From: an uncultured Paracoccaceae bacterium
Lineage (GTDB): Bacteria > Pseudomonadota > Alphaproteobacteria > Rhodobacterales > Rhodobacteraceae
Reading direction: 5' to 3'
Length of the DNA stretch: 64,000 bases
Assembly (NCBI GenBank): GCA_947501555.1
Contig: CANMWG010000001.1
Span: forward strand, 248,001-312,000
This document shows positions 26,106 to 34,652 of the stretch, piece by piece (the stretch's first letter is position 1; every line of letters starts with the position of its first letter). The translations under genes were made by a program, and so were the position numbers. The notes beneath the pieces are model-generated. The model did not search any database and was not told the DNA's origin. It saw only the letters and a program-made list of their open reading frames with translations.

Positions 26106-26425
26106 TTTTGACCTCCGTGTGGGGCCGATGCGAGGCGCAGGAACGTGCGGTCTTCGCGCAGGATAAATTTCTCGCGCATGGCAAAGTCATAGTTTTCGCG
26201 GCCCAGCGTGTCTGCGGCAAGCCTTTCGCGGTAGGTCTCATAGGCAGCGAGAGAGGGGATGTTGTAGATCCCATAGGCTAGGGTCGATGAGCCTTCGTGC
26301 GGCGCGTAGTAGCCGATCAGGTCAGCCCCGTTTCGGGGAATGGCTTGGCCCCAATTGCGTGCGTATGTTTCGAATTCGGCCTTCTTGGTCGGGTCGATCT
26401 GGTATTTGATGATGCAGGTTAGCAT
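26102..26425 (-). CDS. NIPSNAP-family protein
   Basis: 107 residues with the NIPSNAP/ABM-like fold: LTCIIKYQIDPTKKAEFETYARNWGQ, GYYAPHEGSSTLAYGIY, then LAAYETYRERLAAD. It is cytoplasmic, with no signal peptide. It is the first gene of the three-gene unit divergent from the ArsR regulator, with the probable operator in the 73 bases between. NIPSNAP proteins in bacteria have no settled role. Confidence 0.85.
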   Translation of the reverse strand: MLTCIIKYQIDPTKKAEFETYARNWGQAIPRNGADLIGYYAPHEGSSTLAYGIYNIPSLAAYETYRERLAADTLGRENYDFAMREKFILREDRTFLRLASAPHGGQK

Positions 26426-26471
26426 TGGGTTCTCCGGTTTAGCGATGGGTTTGGTCTAGCCTATTGGCAGA

Positions 26472-26490
26472 CGTAGATGCTTCGGCTACG
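26472..26490. promoter_or_regulatory. Probable ArsR operator, CGTAG-N9-CTACG
   Basis: A 19-base dyad lies in the 73-base gap between the divergent NIPSNAP and ArsR genes, nine bases before the regulator ATG. The position suits autoregulation and control of the leftward unit by the neighbouring regulator. Only the symmetry is seen; binding is inferred. Confidence 0.5.
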
Positions 26491-26498
26491 GTCGAACT

Positions 26499-27188
26499 AT
26501 GCGAGAAGGACCAGATATTGCGCGGATCGCCACATTGATGGGGGATCCCGCGCGCGCCAACATGCTGACTGCCTTGATGAGCGGGAAGGCATTGACCGCA
26601 ACCGAGCTGGCCGCAGAGGCCGGTGTGACCGCGCAGACCGCCAGCGGCCATTTGGCGAAACTGCTGGACGGTGGTTTGGTGCAAGTGCGCAAGCAGGGCC
26701 GGCATAAATATTTTACACTGGCCCATGCGGATGTGGCGGCAGCGCTTGAGGGGCTGATGGGGCTGGCCGCTGGACAGTTACGCACGCGAACCGGGCCAAA
26801 GGACGCAGCCCTGCGCGAGGCGCGCGTGTGCTACAACCACCTTGCCGGGCAGAGGGGCGTGCAGCTTTATGGCAGTCTGCTGGCCCACGGGTTTTTGAAA
26901 GAGGCCGCTGACGGGCCAGTGTTGACTGCGGCGGGACGTGTCTTTGCCAATGACTTTGGGATTGACCTGGACGCGCTGTCGGCCGCCCGCGCGCCGTTGT
27001 GCCGCAGTTGTTTGGATTGGAGCGAACGGCGGACACATCTGGCCGGATCGTTGGGGCGGGCCATGTTGACCCGGATGGAGGACTTGGGTTGGCTGCGGAG
27101 GGATGAGGGTAGCCGGGCGGTGTTGTTCAGCCCTTTGGGCCGAAGAGCCTTTGATGCGGCCTTTACAGGGCCGTCGTCATCCAATTGA
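26499..27188 (+). CDS. ArsR/winged-helix transcriptional regulator
   Basis: 229 residues. The N-terminal 90 are a winged helix of the ArsR type (ARIATLMGDPARANMLTALM, LTATELAAEAGVTAQTASGHLAKLLDGGLV, QGRHKYFTLA). The C-terminal half is larger than in classical ArsR proteins and includes an ARVCYNHLAGQRGV segment and a CRSCLDW cysteine pair, which may bind a ligand, metal or thiol. It is divergent from the NIPSNAP-ABM-EamA unit and most likely represses it until the inducer arrives. Its last 26 bases overlap the convergent GNAT gene. Confidence 0.85.
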   Translation: MREGPDIARIATLMGDPARANMLTALMSGKALTATELAAEAGVTAQTASGHLAKLLDGGLVQVRKQGRHKYFTLAHADVAAALEGLMGLAAGQLRTRTGPKDAALREARVCYNHLAGQRGVQLYGSLLAHGFLKEAADGPVLTAAGRVFANDFGIDLDALSAARAPLCRSCLDWSERRTHLAGSLGRAMLTRMEDLGWLRRDEGSRAVLFSPLGRRAFDAAFTGPSSSN

Positions 27189-27786
27189 TCAGAATGAACG
27201 TTAAGACGCCCATGTTTACGGCGAGCGACAGGGTCAAAGCAAAGAAATATGTGCCCGATGAGGCCTTCAAAGATTCTGGGTAGTTTGATGCCTGTCTATC
27301 AGGGCCATAACGCAGGCTGACACTGTTTGGCTGAAACCCACATTTTTCGAACAAGCATTGCGACGCCGTGTTCCCGGCCCAGATTGTTGCCGTCACGCCG
27401 TCCCAGTTGTGTTGATCTGCCAGGCTTTTGACGTGGTCCAATAGATGTTCGCCGATCCCAGTGCCTCGGTGATCCGCCACAACATGGATGTCATCAATAT
27501 TGACACGCGGAAAATTAACCTGCGGCATGAAGGCGTGGCGAGACAAGTGAATATACCCCACCATGACTTCATCCTGCATTGCCGCAAAAATCACGGGGCT
27601 GGTTTTGATGGGCAAGCCTTCGGAGCTTCGGAAAGCGGCGTCAATCGCAGTTTGGGACAGCAGGTCATAGCTGTTTTCTGGAAAGGCATAGGGTTGTCTG
27701 GCCTGATGCTCAGCGAATGTTTGTTGGCACAACTTCTCGATCTTTGGTTTCAAGGATCGCGGCGCAGGAATAATTTTGATCGTCAT
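27163..27786 (-). CDS. GNAT acetyltransferase with a C-terminal membrane helix
   Basis: 207 residues. The GNAT core is seen at residues about 60-150: MVGYIHLSRHAF, then VNIDDIHVVADHRGTGIGEHLLDHV (the acetyl-CoA-binding RGTGIG loop), and TIWAGNTASQCLFEKCGFQP. Unusually, the last 25 residues are hydrophobic (TYFFALTLSLAVNMGVLTFILINW), which would tether the enzyme to the membrane. The acceptor is unknown. It converges on the ArsR gene with a 26-base overlap. Confidence 0.8.
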   Translation of the reverse strand: MTIKIIPAPRSLKPKIEKLCQQTFAEHQARQPYAFPENSYDLLSQTAIDAAFRSSEGLPIKTSPVIFAAMQDEVMVGYIHLSRHAFMPQVNFPRVNIDDIHVVADHRGTGIGEHLLDHVKSLADQHNWDGVTATIWAGNTASQCLFEKCGFQPNSVSLRYGPDRQASNYPESLKASSGTYFFALTLSLAVNMGVLTFILINWMTTAL

Positions 27787-27801
27787 TGCAATGCCCGGTC
27801 A

Positions 27802-27835
27802 GAAAAATGGCGGACGCTTTGTTCAAGCGCCCGCC
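27802..27835 (-). terminator. Intrinsic terminator downstream of ilvC
   Basis: On the minus strand the arms GGCGG-GCGCTT and AAGCGT-CCGCC are separated by a five-base loop and followed by ATTTTTCT. It lies 32 bases past the ilvC stop, after the palindrome at 27841. It also falls just upstream of the GNAT ATG. Confidence 0.75.
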
Positions 27836-27840
27836 GCGGT

Positions 27841-27858
27841 GATGGGTCAAGACCCATC
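27841..27858. repeat. Palindromic repeat GATGGGTC-AA-GACCCATC, copy 1
   Basis: A perfect 8-base dyad with an AA centre, followed by TTACG. The identical unit with the same extension occurs at 38386-38403, both at the 3' end of a minus-strand gene. This copy lies eight bases past the ilvC stop. It resembles a REP-type dispersed palindrome. Confidence 0.75.
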
Positions 27859-27866
27859 TTACGATA

Positions 27867-28976
<1,110 letters not shown>

Positions 28977-29021
28977 TTATGCAAAAAATCATTCGTAAAA
29001 CAGCTATTATATTGGAAAATT

Positions 29022-29477
29022 ATGCTCAATGAATTTGATCGCCGTCTCTTGCGCCACTGGCAAGCGGATCCCAGTTTACCCCCTTCGGAACTGGCTGCTC
29101 GGGTGGGCTGTAGCAGTGCACAGGTCAGCAGGCGCATGGCGCGCTTGCGTGACAAGTCGGTTGTGACGGCGGTCGAGACCGAGATCAATTGGGTGGCCTT
29201 GGGGTATTCAGTTGAGGTGTCGCTGCGCATCACCCTCGACAAAACTGTCCCTGGTGCTTTTGACGATTTCATTGTCAAAGCGCGTGAGGTGCCCCAAGTG
29301 CTTGAGATTCAGACTTTTCTAGGTCGTGTTGATCTGCGGCTCAAGGTGATCGCAAGGGATATGGCGGATTACCGAAAGACTTATCGCAGCCGCATTCTGG
29401 GGCTGCCACATATCGCTGATGTCGAAGCACTGATGCATGTCGTACGCACGAAATCAGATGATGGGTTACCCTTATGA
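29022..29477 (+). CDS. Lrp/AsnC-family transcriptional regulator
   Basis: 151 residues. The N-terminal helix-turn-helix (FDRRLLRHWQADPSLPPSELAARVGCSSAQVSRRMARLRD) is followed by the RAM/AsnC ligand-binding domain (VLEIQTFLGRVDLRLKVIARDMADYRKTY). ATG at 29022 starts the usual N-terminus; the frame upstream is basic and lacks domain similarity. It is divergent from ilvC across 132 bases, which makes control of ilvC by branched-chain amino acids plausible. It is followed at once by a GGDEF gene. Confidence 0.9.
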   Translation: MLNEFDRRLLRHWQADPSLPPSELAARVGCSSAQVSRRMARLRDKSVVTAVETEINWVALGYSVEVSLRITLDKTVPGAFDDFIVKAREVPQVLEIQTFLGRVDLRLKVIARDMADYRKTYRSRILGLPHIADVEALMHVVRTKSDDGLPL

Positions 29478-29584
29478 CCACGATCCAGCTCTTTAAAATG
29501 CGACTTAAGTTTGCGGTGTGGGTTACCATTTGCTTAGATCAAACCGGACTAAAGCTATTTGCCTACCGGTGTTGGAACTTTAGT

Positions 29585-30328
29585 ATGAAAATACGCAATT
29601 GGACCCATGTTGTTGCTTGGACTGTAGGGTGGACCACTTTGTTGATCGGGCCGGCTATTCCATTGACAAAGATGTTTGAGCCCGAGGAACGGCTTATAGA
29701 TATCGCCATTCAATCGGCCTTAATCGGTGGGCTGCTGTGCTTGCCTGTTTTTGGGTTTATCTGCTATCAATCGCTGGCGCTCTATCGGACCCGTGAGGCA
29801 TTGGCCGATTTGCTCAATCGTGATCGCCTTACGAATGTGGCGACCCGGGATTACTTCTACACCAAGCTGGCCAGAAATCCTGATGGATATGGCGTGTCGT
29901 TGATGGTGGATATCGACCATTTCAAGCAGATCAACGATACATATGGCCATCTTGCAGGTGATGCGGTCATCGCCCGTGTGGCGCATTTGATTGATAGCCA
30001 AACCCGTCAGAATGACATCGTGTGCCGCTTCGGGGGCGAGGAGTTTGTCGTATTTCTTACGCAGGCAAATCTGGTTGAAGGCCAAGTTATCGCAGAGCGT
30101 ATTCGACAGGCAATTGCGCAGGATAAAGTGAATTGCGATATGCATATATTGTCTGTCACCGTGTCAATTGGGGGCGCATTGGTCGAGACGGTTCGCGAAA
30201 TTGACACGGCCATTCGTGCCGCAGATGTGGCGCTTTATCGGGCTAAAAAAGGCGGCCGCAACCGTGTGGCGTGGGAGAACGCTTTGGACGCGCAATTGCA
30301 GGAACCGGGGTTGCGCGATGCAAGTTGA
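29585..30328 (+). CDS. Membrane-bound diguanylate cyclase (GGDEF)
   Basis: 247 residues from the ATG at 29585 (GGAA nine bases upstream); an in-frame ATG at 29474 overlapping the Lrp stop is possible. Two membrane helices (WTVGWTTLLIGPAIPL and IQSALIGGLLCLPVFGFIC) form a short sensor. The GGDEF domain spans residues about 95-240: RDRLTNVATRDYFY, VDIDHFKQINDTYGHLAGD, then FGGEEF (active-site variant GGEEF) and VSIGGAL. It should make c-di-GMP from two GTP. No RxxD inhibitory site is obvious before GGEEF. It overlaps the next Lrp gene by 11 bases, so the three genes are probably one transcript. Confidence 0.9.
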   Translation: MKIRNWTHVVAWTVGWTTLLIGPAIPLTKMFEPEERLIDIAIQSALIGGLLCLPVFGFICYQSLALYRTREALADLLNRDRLTNVATRDYFYTKLARNPDGYGVSLMVDIDHFKQINDTYGHLAGDAVIARVAHLIDSQTRQNDIVCRFGGEEFVVFLTQANLVEGQVIAERIRQAIAQDKVNCDMHILSVTVSIGGALVETVREIDTAIRAADVALYRAKKGGRNRVAWENALDAQLQEPGLRDAS

Positions 30329-30788
30329 AACGACCGCTGACATTGACGATATTGACGTTGCGCTTTTGCGCGCGCTCGCAGCGGACGCGACACGCTCGGC
30401 CAGCGACCTGGGGCGCAGCCTTGGGCTTAGCCAGCCGGCAACCTGGCGTCGGATCAAACGGTTGCGGGATGCGGGTATTTTGGGGCAAAAACGTCTGCGG
30501 ATTGATGCAGAGGCAGCTGGTTTTGGTGTGACAGTGTTTCTAGGGATCAAACTGGCCCGCAAGGCGCCCGTGAGCCTTGAAGATTTTGAACGTGTCGTGG
30601 GGGCCATCCCCGAGGTGCAGACTGTCGACCATGTTTTGGGGCTTTACGACTACCGGGTCCGCGTTGTTGCCCGTGACTTGGCGGATTTCGAACGGGTTCT
30701 GCGCCGCCGGATCATGACATTGCCGGGGGTTGGTGATGTTGAGGCGAATGTCTTGCTGAGTGAAGAGCGTCTTCCCGGACCCATCTGA
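30318..30788 (+). CDS. Second Lrp/AsnC-family regulator
   Basis: 156 residues with the same two-domain layout as the regulator at 29022: helix-turn-helix (DVALLRALAADATRSASDLGRSLGLSQPATWRRIKRLRDAG) and AsnC ligand domain (VDHVLGLYDYRVRVVARDLADFERVL). The ATG lies inside the GGDEF gene end. It is divergent in sequence from its neighbour, so it is not a recent duplicate. It stands just before a class V aminotransferase gene and may regulate it. Confidence 0.88.
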   Translation: MQVETTADIDDIDVALLRALAADATRSASDLGRSLGLSQPATWRRIKRLRDAGILGQKRLRIDAEAAGFGVTVFLGIKLARKAPVSLEDFERVVGAIPEVQTVDHVLGLYDYRVRVVARDLADFERVLRRRIMTLPGVGDVEANVLLSEERLPGPI

Positions 30789-30897
30789 GGCCTATCGGAA
30801 ACACCGGCACCCGTTTTGCAGGCATGTCATGCCAAATTTGCTTTGATTTTGCCGATTTGAGGTCGTAGCCCTGACCGGAAATCAGATGGAGAAGAAC

Positions 30898-32025
30898 ATG
30901 CAATCTGTTGCACCCCAGGTCGACCCCGATGGGCTGATGGAGTTTTCGGTCGTTTTCACGGACCGGTCGCTGAACCATATGTCTCAGGCGTTTCAGGGCG
31001 TGATGACGGATATTTCTGGGATGCTGAAGGATGTTTACAGCGCCGACCAAGTGGCGATTGTGCCCGGTGGTGGCACCTACGCCATGGAAGCTGTTGCGCG
31101 ACAGTTTGGTGGCGACGCCCATGCGTTCATCGTCCGCAACGGCTGGTTTTCCTACCGGTGGAGCCAGATATTTGAGGCAGGCCAGTTCACTGCAAAGACC
31201 ACCGTAATGAAGGCCCGCCAAGCGGGTAATGACTCGCGCGCGCCCTTCGCGCCGGCACCGATTGACGATGTGGTTGCGGCCATTCGCGAGGCCAAACCGG
31301 ATGTGGTCTTTGCCCCGCATGTGGAAACCTCTGCCGGGATCATCCTGCCGGATGACTATCTAAAAGCGCTCGCTGCGGCTGCCCATGAGGTTGGTGCTTT
31401 GATGGTGCTGGACTGCATTGCCTCAGGCTGCGCTTGGGTGGATATGAAAGAAACCGGGATCGATGTGCTGATCTCTGCCCCGCAAAAGGGCTGGTCTTCG
31501 ACCCCGTCTGCAGGGCTGGTGATGATGTCGGACCGGGCAGTTGCGCGTATGGCAGAGACGACGGCCAATTCCTTCGCGGTAGATCTGAAAAAGTGGCACA
31601 GCATCATGCAGGCCTATGAAAATGGGGGCCATGCGTATCACGCGACCATGCCCACAGATGGGCTGCGGGCCTTCCGCGATACGATGTTGGAAACGCGCGA
31701 ATTCGGATTTGCCAAGCTGAAGGATGCGCAATGGGCCTTGGGCAATGCGGTGCGCAAGGTGCTGGCCGACAAAGGCATTCGTTCGGTCGCTGCTGACGGT
31801 TTTGGCGCGCCGGGTGTTGTTGTCAGCTATACCGATGACGCGGGCGTGCAGAACGGGTCCAAGTTTGCGGCGGAAGGCATGCAGATCGCAGCTGGCGTCC
31901 CGCTGCAATGTGATGAGCCTGATGATTTTCGGACCTTCCGGCTAGGGCTGTTCGGGCTCGATAAGCTTTATGATGTGGAGGCGACCTTGGCCCGTTTGGT
32001 GCCGGTGCTGGATCGGGTGCTTTAA
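30898..32025 (+). CDS. Class V aminotransferase (alanine-glyoxylate / serine-pyruvate type)
   Basis: 375 residues. The fold-type I PLP pattern is present: VPGGGTYAMEAVARQF, VRNGWFSYRW, HVETSAGIILPDDYLKALAAAAHEVGALMVLDCIASG (with the PLP Asp) and SAPQKGWSSTPSAGL, where the Lys forms the Schiff base. Family members transfer amino groups between alanine, serine and glyoxylate. GGAGAAG precedes the ATG at 30898, which is better than the in-frame ATG at 30886. The preceding Lrp gene suggests amino-acid control. The stop overlaps the next convergent gene by four bases. Confidence 0.88.
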   Translation: MQSVAPQVDPDGLMEFSVVFTDRSLNHMSQAFQGVMTDISGMLKDVYSADQVAIVPGGGTYAMEAVARQFGGDAHAFIVRNGWFSYRWSQIFEAGQFTAKTTVMKARQAGNDSRAPFAPAPIDDVVAAIREAKPDVVFAPHVETSAGIILPDDYLKALAAAAHEVGALMVLDCIASGCAWVDMKETGIDVLISAPQKGWSSTPSAGLVMMSDRAVARMAETTANSFAVDLKKWHSIMQAYENGGHAYHATMPTDGLRAFRDTMLETREFGFAKLKDAQWALGNAVRKVLADKGIRSVAADGFGAPGVVVSYTDDAGVQNGSKFAAEGMQIAAGVPLQCDEPDDFRTFRLGLFGLDKLYDVEATLARLVPVLDRVL

Positions 32026-33212
32026 CGCGCGCCCAACCCAAGCTCCATCAGGCCGTGCCGTATTGGTTTAATCCCAAAAAGCGCCTGAATACCCTTGGCC
32101 CGCAGGTCTTGTAGCATCGGGTTTCCGGCAATGGATGCGCGGTTCAGCGCGTCGATGCCAGTGACCCGCAGCTTGGTGTCCGGATGCCGTTGGCGCGCAT
32201 AGGCATCCAGCATGCGTTGGCTGCCCAGATCGTCGGGTGTCGCTTGGGCGAGGTCCAGCAGGCAGGATAAGTCCTTCAAAGACATGTTCAAACCCTGCGC
32301 GCCAATGGGGGGCATCACATGGGCGGCCTCGGCGACAAGGGCCATGCGTGGACCCGTGATGCTGTCTGCAATCTGGCTGACAATTGGCCAGACACTACGT
32401 TTAGATACCACTGTCAGCGGGCCGTAGGTCCATGCGGATCGCGCGCTTGCTGCGGCTTCAAATGCGTCGATAGGCAGTTTGGCCAACCGGAGCACCTCTG
32501 GCCCGTTGTCCATCCAGACCACCGACGAACAGGGTTGGCCATCGTGATCGGGCAGGGGAACCAGCGTGAATGGCCCGCCCGCGCGATGAATTTCGGTTGA
32601 GACATTGTCGTGCGGTGCATCATGGGTGACCGCAAAGGTGACCGCCTTTTGCCCGTAACGGGTGGTCTTGACCCCGATGCCCGCGCTTTGGCGGACGGCA
32701 GAGCCGCGCCCGTCCGCACCGATCACCAGTTTGGCTTGGACCTGCGTGCCGTCGTTGAGGGTGACAATCCCGGTGTCTGTCCGCGCAAGCATGCGTACAA
32801 AGCCGGTGCCGGGGCGGAAATCCACATTTGGCAGTTCCGCCAATCGCGCGACCATTTCGCGGCGCAATAACCAGTTGGGCAAGTTCCATCCAAATGGCTG
32901 ATCCGAGATATCTGCCGCGTCGAAGTCGCGGGTGACATGCGGATCATGGGCTGCATCGACGATACGCATGACCTGCAATGGCGTGGCATAGGGGGCGAGC
33001 TTTTTCCAAAGCCCGGCAGCGTCAAGGAATTGTTGGGCCGGTTGCAAGAACGCTGTCGTGCGTAGGTCTGATCCCATAGCGTCGGCGGTTGTGATCGGCG
33101 GGGTTGGATCGACGATTGTTACCGAAAACCCTGCCGTGCCAAAAGCCGCAGCCGCCGTCAGCCCGGCGACACCGCCACCTGCGATCAGAATGTCTGTGTG
33201 CTTGCGTTCCAT
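32022..33212 (-). CDS. UbiH/UbiF-family FAD-dependent monooxygenase
   Basis: 396 residues. The dinucleotide fold DILIAGGGVAGLTAAAAFG, the central LVIGADGRGSAVRQ motif with the conserved DG, and RMALVAEAAHVMPPIGAQGLNMSLKD near the C-terminus are characteristic of aromatic-ring hydroxylases of ubiquinone synthesis. The flavin GD motif reads VAEAAH rather than the usual IGDAAH, a change from Asp to Glu. It probably hydroxylates the ubiquinone ring, but the exact position cannot be assigned. The start ATG at 33212 is followed directly by the FAD motif. Confidence 0.88.
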   Translation of the reverse strand: MERKHTDILIAGGGVAGLTAAAAFGTAGFSVTIVDPTPPITTADAMGSDLRTTAFLQPAQQFLDAAGLWKKLAPYATPLQVMRIVDAAHDPHVTRDFDAADISDQPFGWNLPNWLLRREMVARLAELPNVDFRPGTGFVRMLARTDTGIVTLNDGTQVQAKLVIGADGRGSAVRQSAGIGVKTTRYGQKAVTFAVTHDAPHDNVSTEIHRAGGPFTLVPLPDHDGQPCSSVVWMDNGPEVLRLAKLPIDAFEAAASARSAWTYGPLTVVSKRSVWPIVSQIADSITGPRMALVAEAAHVMPPIGAQGLNMSLKDLSCLLDLAQATPDDLGSQRMLDAYARQRHPDTKLRVTGIDALNRASIAGNPMLQDLRAKGIQALFGIKPIRHGLMELGLGAR

Positions 33213-33250
33213 AACGCAGAGATAGACCCCTTCGCCCACCGCGGAAAGGC

Positions 33251-33898
33251 TCAGCGGACCAGCTGCGACAAGAAAGCCGCCAAATCATCCGTATGATGGT
33301 GAATATGATCGGCATCGTCGGGCTCGGGGTGGACATGTACCGTCCGCATGCCCATCGCGTGGGGCACGGCGAGGTTGCGGGCCTCATCCTCGAACATCGC
33401 GCTGGCTTTGGGGCGGACCCCATCTTTGGCAAAGATTTTGGCAAAGGCCGCTTGGGTCGGTTTGGGCTGAAAATCGGCCTGTTCCACACCGTAGACCGCA
33501 TCGAATTGCCGCGTCAGGCCCCGCGCGGCCAGCACCCGTTTGGCATGGTTGCTTGATCCGTTTGTGAAGACGATTTTGCGTCCGGGCAAATTTTGCAGCC
33601 CGCCGATCAGATCGGCGCAGGGTTCCAGATGCGAGATATCGATGTCGTGCACGTCGGCCAAAAAGTGATGCGGATCAACGTCATAATGGGTCATCAGACC
33701 GATCAAGGTTGACCCGTACTCTTGCCAATAGTCGTGACACAGCGCCATTGCCGCAGCTTTGTCCAAGCCGGTCACGCGCCCAACATAGGTCGAAAACCGG
33801 ACGTCCATCCGCCCAAAGAGGTCTGCGGATGGCGGATAAAGTGTGTTGTCGAGGTCGAAGACCCAAGTGTCCACATGGACGAAGTTCTGCGCGATCAT
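33251..33898 (-). CDS. Pyrimidine 5'-nucleotidase, HAD superfamily
   Basis: 215 residues. HAD motif I is WVFDLDNTLYP with the nucleophile Asp, motif II is IVFTNGSSNHA, motif III Lys is in FQPKPTQ, and motif IV is AMFEDEARN. The layout is that of the SDT1/YjjG-like pyrimidine nucleotidase group, which hydrolyses UMP, CMP or related nucleotides, or acts as a housekeeping phosphatase. It is cytoplasmic. It is divergent from a GntR regulator and precedes the ubiH-like gene by 38 bases. Confidence 0.85.
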   Translation of the reverse strand: MIAQNFVHVDTWVFDLDNTLYPPSADLFGRMDVRFSTYVGRVTGLDKAAAMALCHDYWQEYGSTLIGLMTHYDVDPHHFLADVHDIDISHLEPCADLIGGLQNLPGRKIVFTNGSSNHAKRVLAARGLTRQFDAVYGVEQADFQPKPTQAAFAKIFAKDGVRPKASAMFEDEARNLAVPHAMGMRTVHVHPEPDDADHIHHHTDDLAAFLSQLVR

Positions 33899-33998
33899 GG
33901 GCGGACATTAGGGCGGCTCGACAGCCCTTGCAATCGCTTTGACTTGTCGCACCGCGGGCAGAGGCGTATGGTTTGCTGATCACGAAAGGTTTGATTTT

Positions 33999-34652
33999 AT
34001 GCAAGACCCCCGCGCATCGCAAAAAGACGCCTACAGCCTTATTCTTGAGGCGATTGATAACCACACCTACACCCCCGGTGATCGGTTGGTCGAAAGCGAG
34101 CTGGCCGAGCGTTTTGGCGTCTCGCGTACCCCGATCCGTGAAGCCTTGCAGCGGCTTGAGACGCAATCACTGCTGACCCGCGACGGGCGGTCGTTGATTG
34201 TGGCGTCATTGGATCATACGCAGCTTTCGGAACTTTATGTGGTGCGCGGCGAGCTTGAAGGGCTAGCCGCCCGTCTTGCCGCCCGCCATGCCGCCCCCGA
34301 AGAGGTGAAGGTGCTCCGCGATATGCTCGAGGAAGATCGCAGGCTTGTGGATGATCCAACGGCGCTTAGCCGGGCGAATCGCCGGTTTCACAACCAGATC
34401 CATCTGGCGTCGCATAACAGGTTTCTGGTGCGCCAGCTTGATCTGGTGCATCGCTCCATGGCGCTTTTGGCGACGACATCACTTGCGGCCGAGGGGCGCA
34501 GTGCCGAGACATTGGAAGAACACAGCGCCATTGTTGCCGCAATTGAAGCCGGAGATGGGGACGCTGCCTATCAAGCGCTGCGCGATCATATCTCCGAGGC
34601 CTATACTACCCGATTGAAACTGGACGCACAGGCGGTTGAGGCGGCGGAGTAG
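33999..34652 (+). CDS. GntR-family regulator with FCD domain
   Basis: 217 residues. The N-terminal GntR winged helix (YTPGDRLVESELAERFGVSRTPIREALQRLETQSLL) is followed by a seven-helix FCD ligand-binding domain (DHTQLSELYVVRGELEGLAARLAARHA, EDRRLVDDPTALSRANRRFHNQIHLASHN, EEHSAIVAAIEAGD with metal-binding His). FCD regulators respond to small carboxylic acids. It stands alone, so its target is not evident. Its end overlaps the glycosyltransferase gene by 47 bases. Confidence 0.9.
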   Translation: MQDPRASQKDAYSLILEAIDNHTYTPGDRLVESELAERFGVSRTPIREALQRLETQSLLTRDGRSLIVASLDHTQLSELYVVRGELEGLAARLAARHAAPEEVKVLRDMLEEDRRLVDDPTALSRANRRFHNQIHLASHNRFLVRQLDLVHRSMALLATTSLAAEGRSAETLEEHSAIVAAIEAGDGDAAYQALRDHISEAYTTRLKLDAQAVEAAE

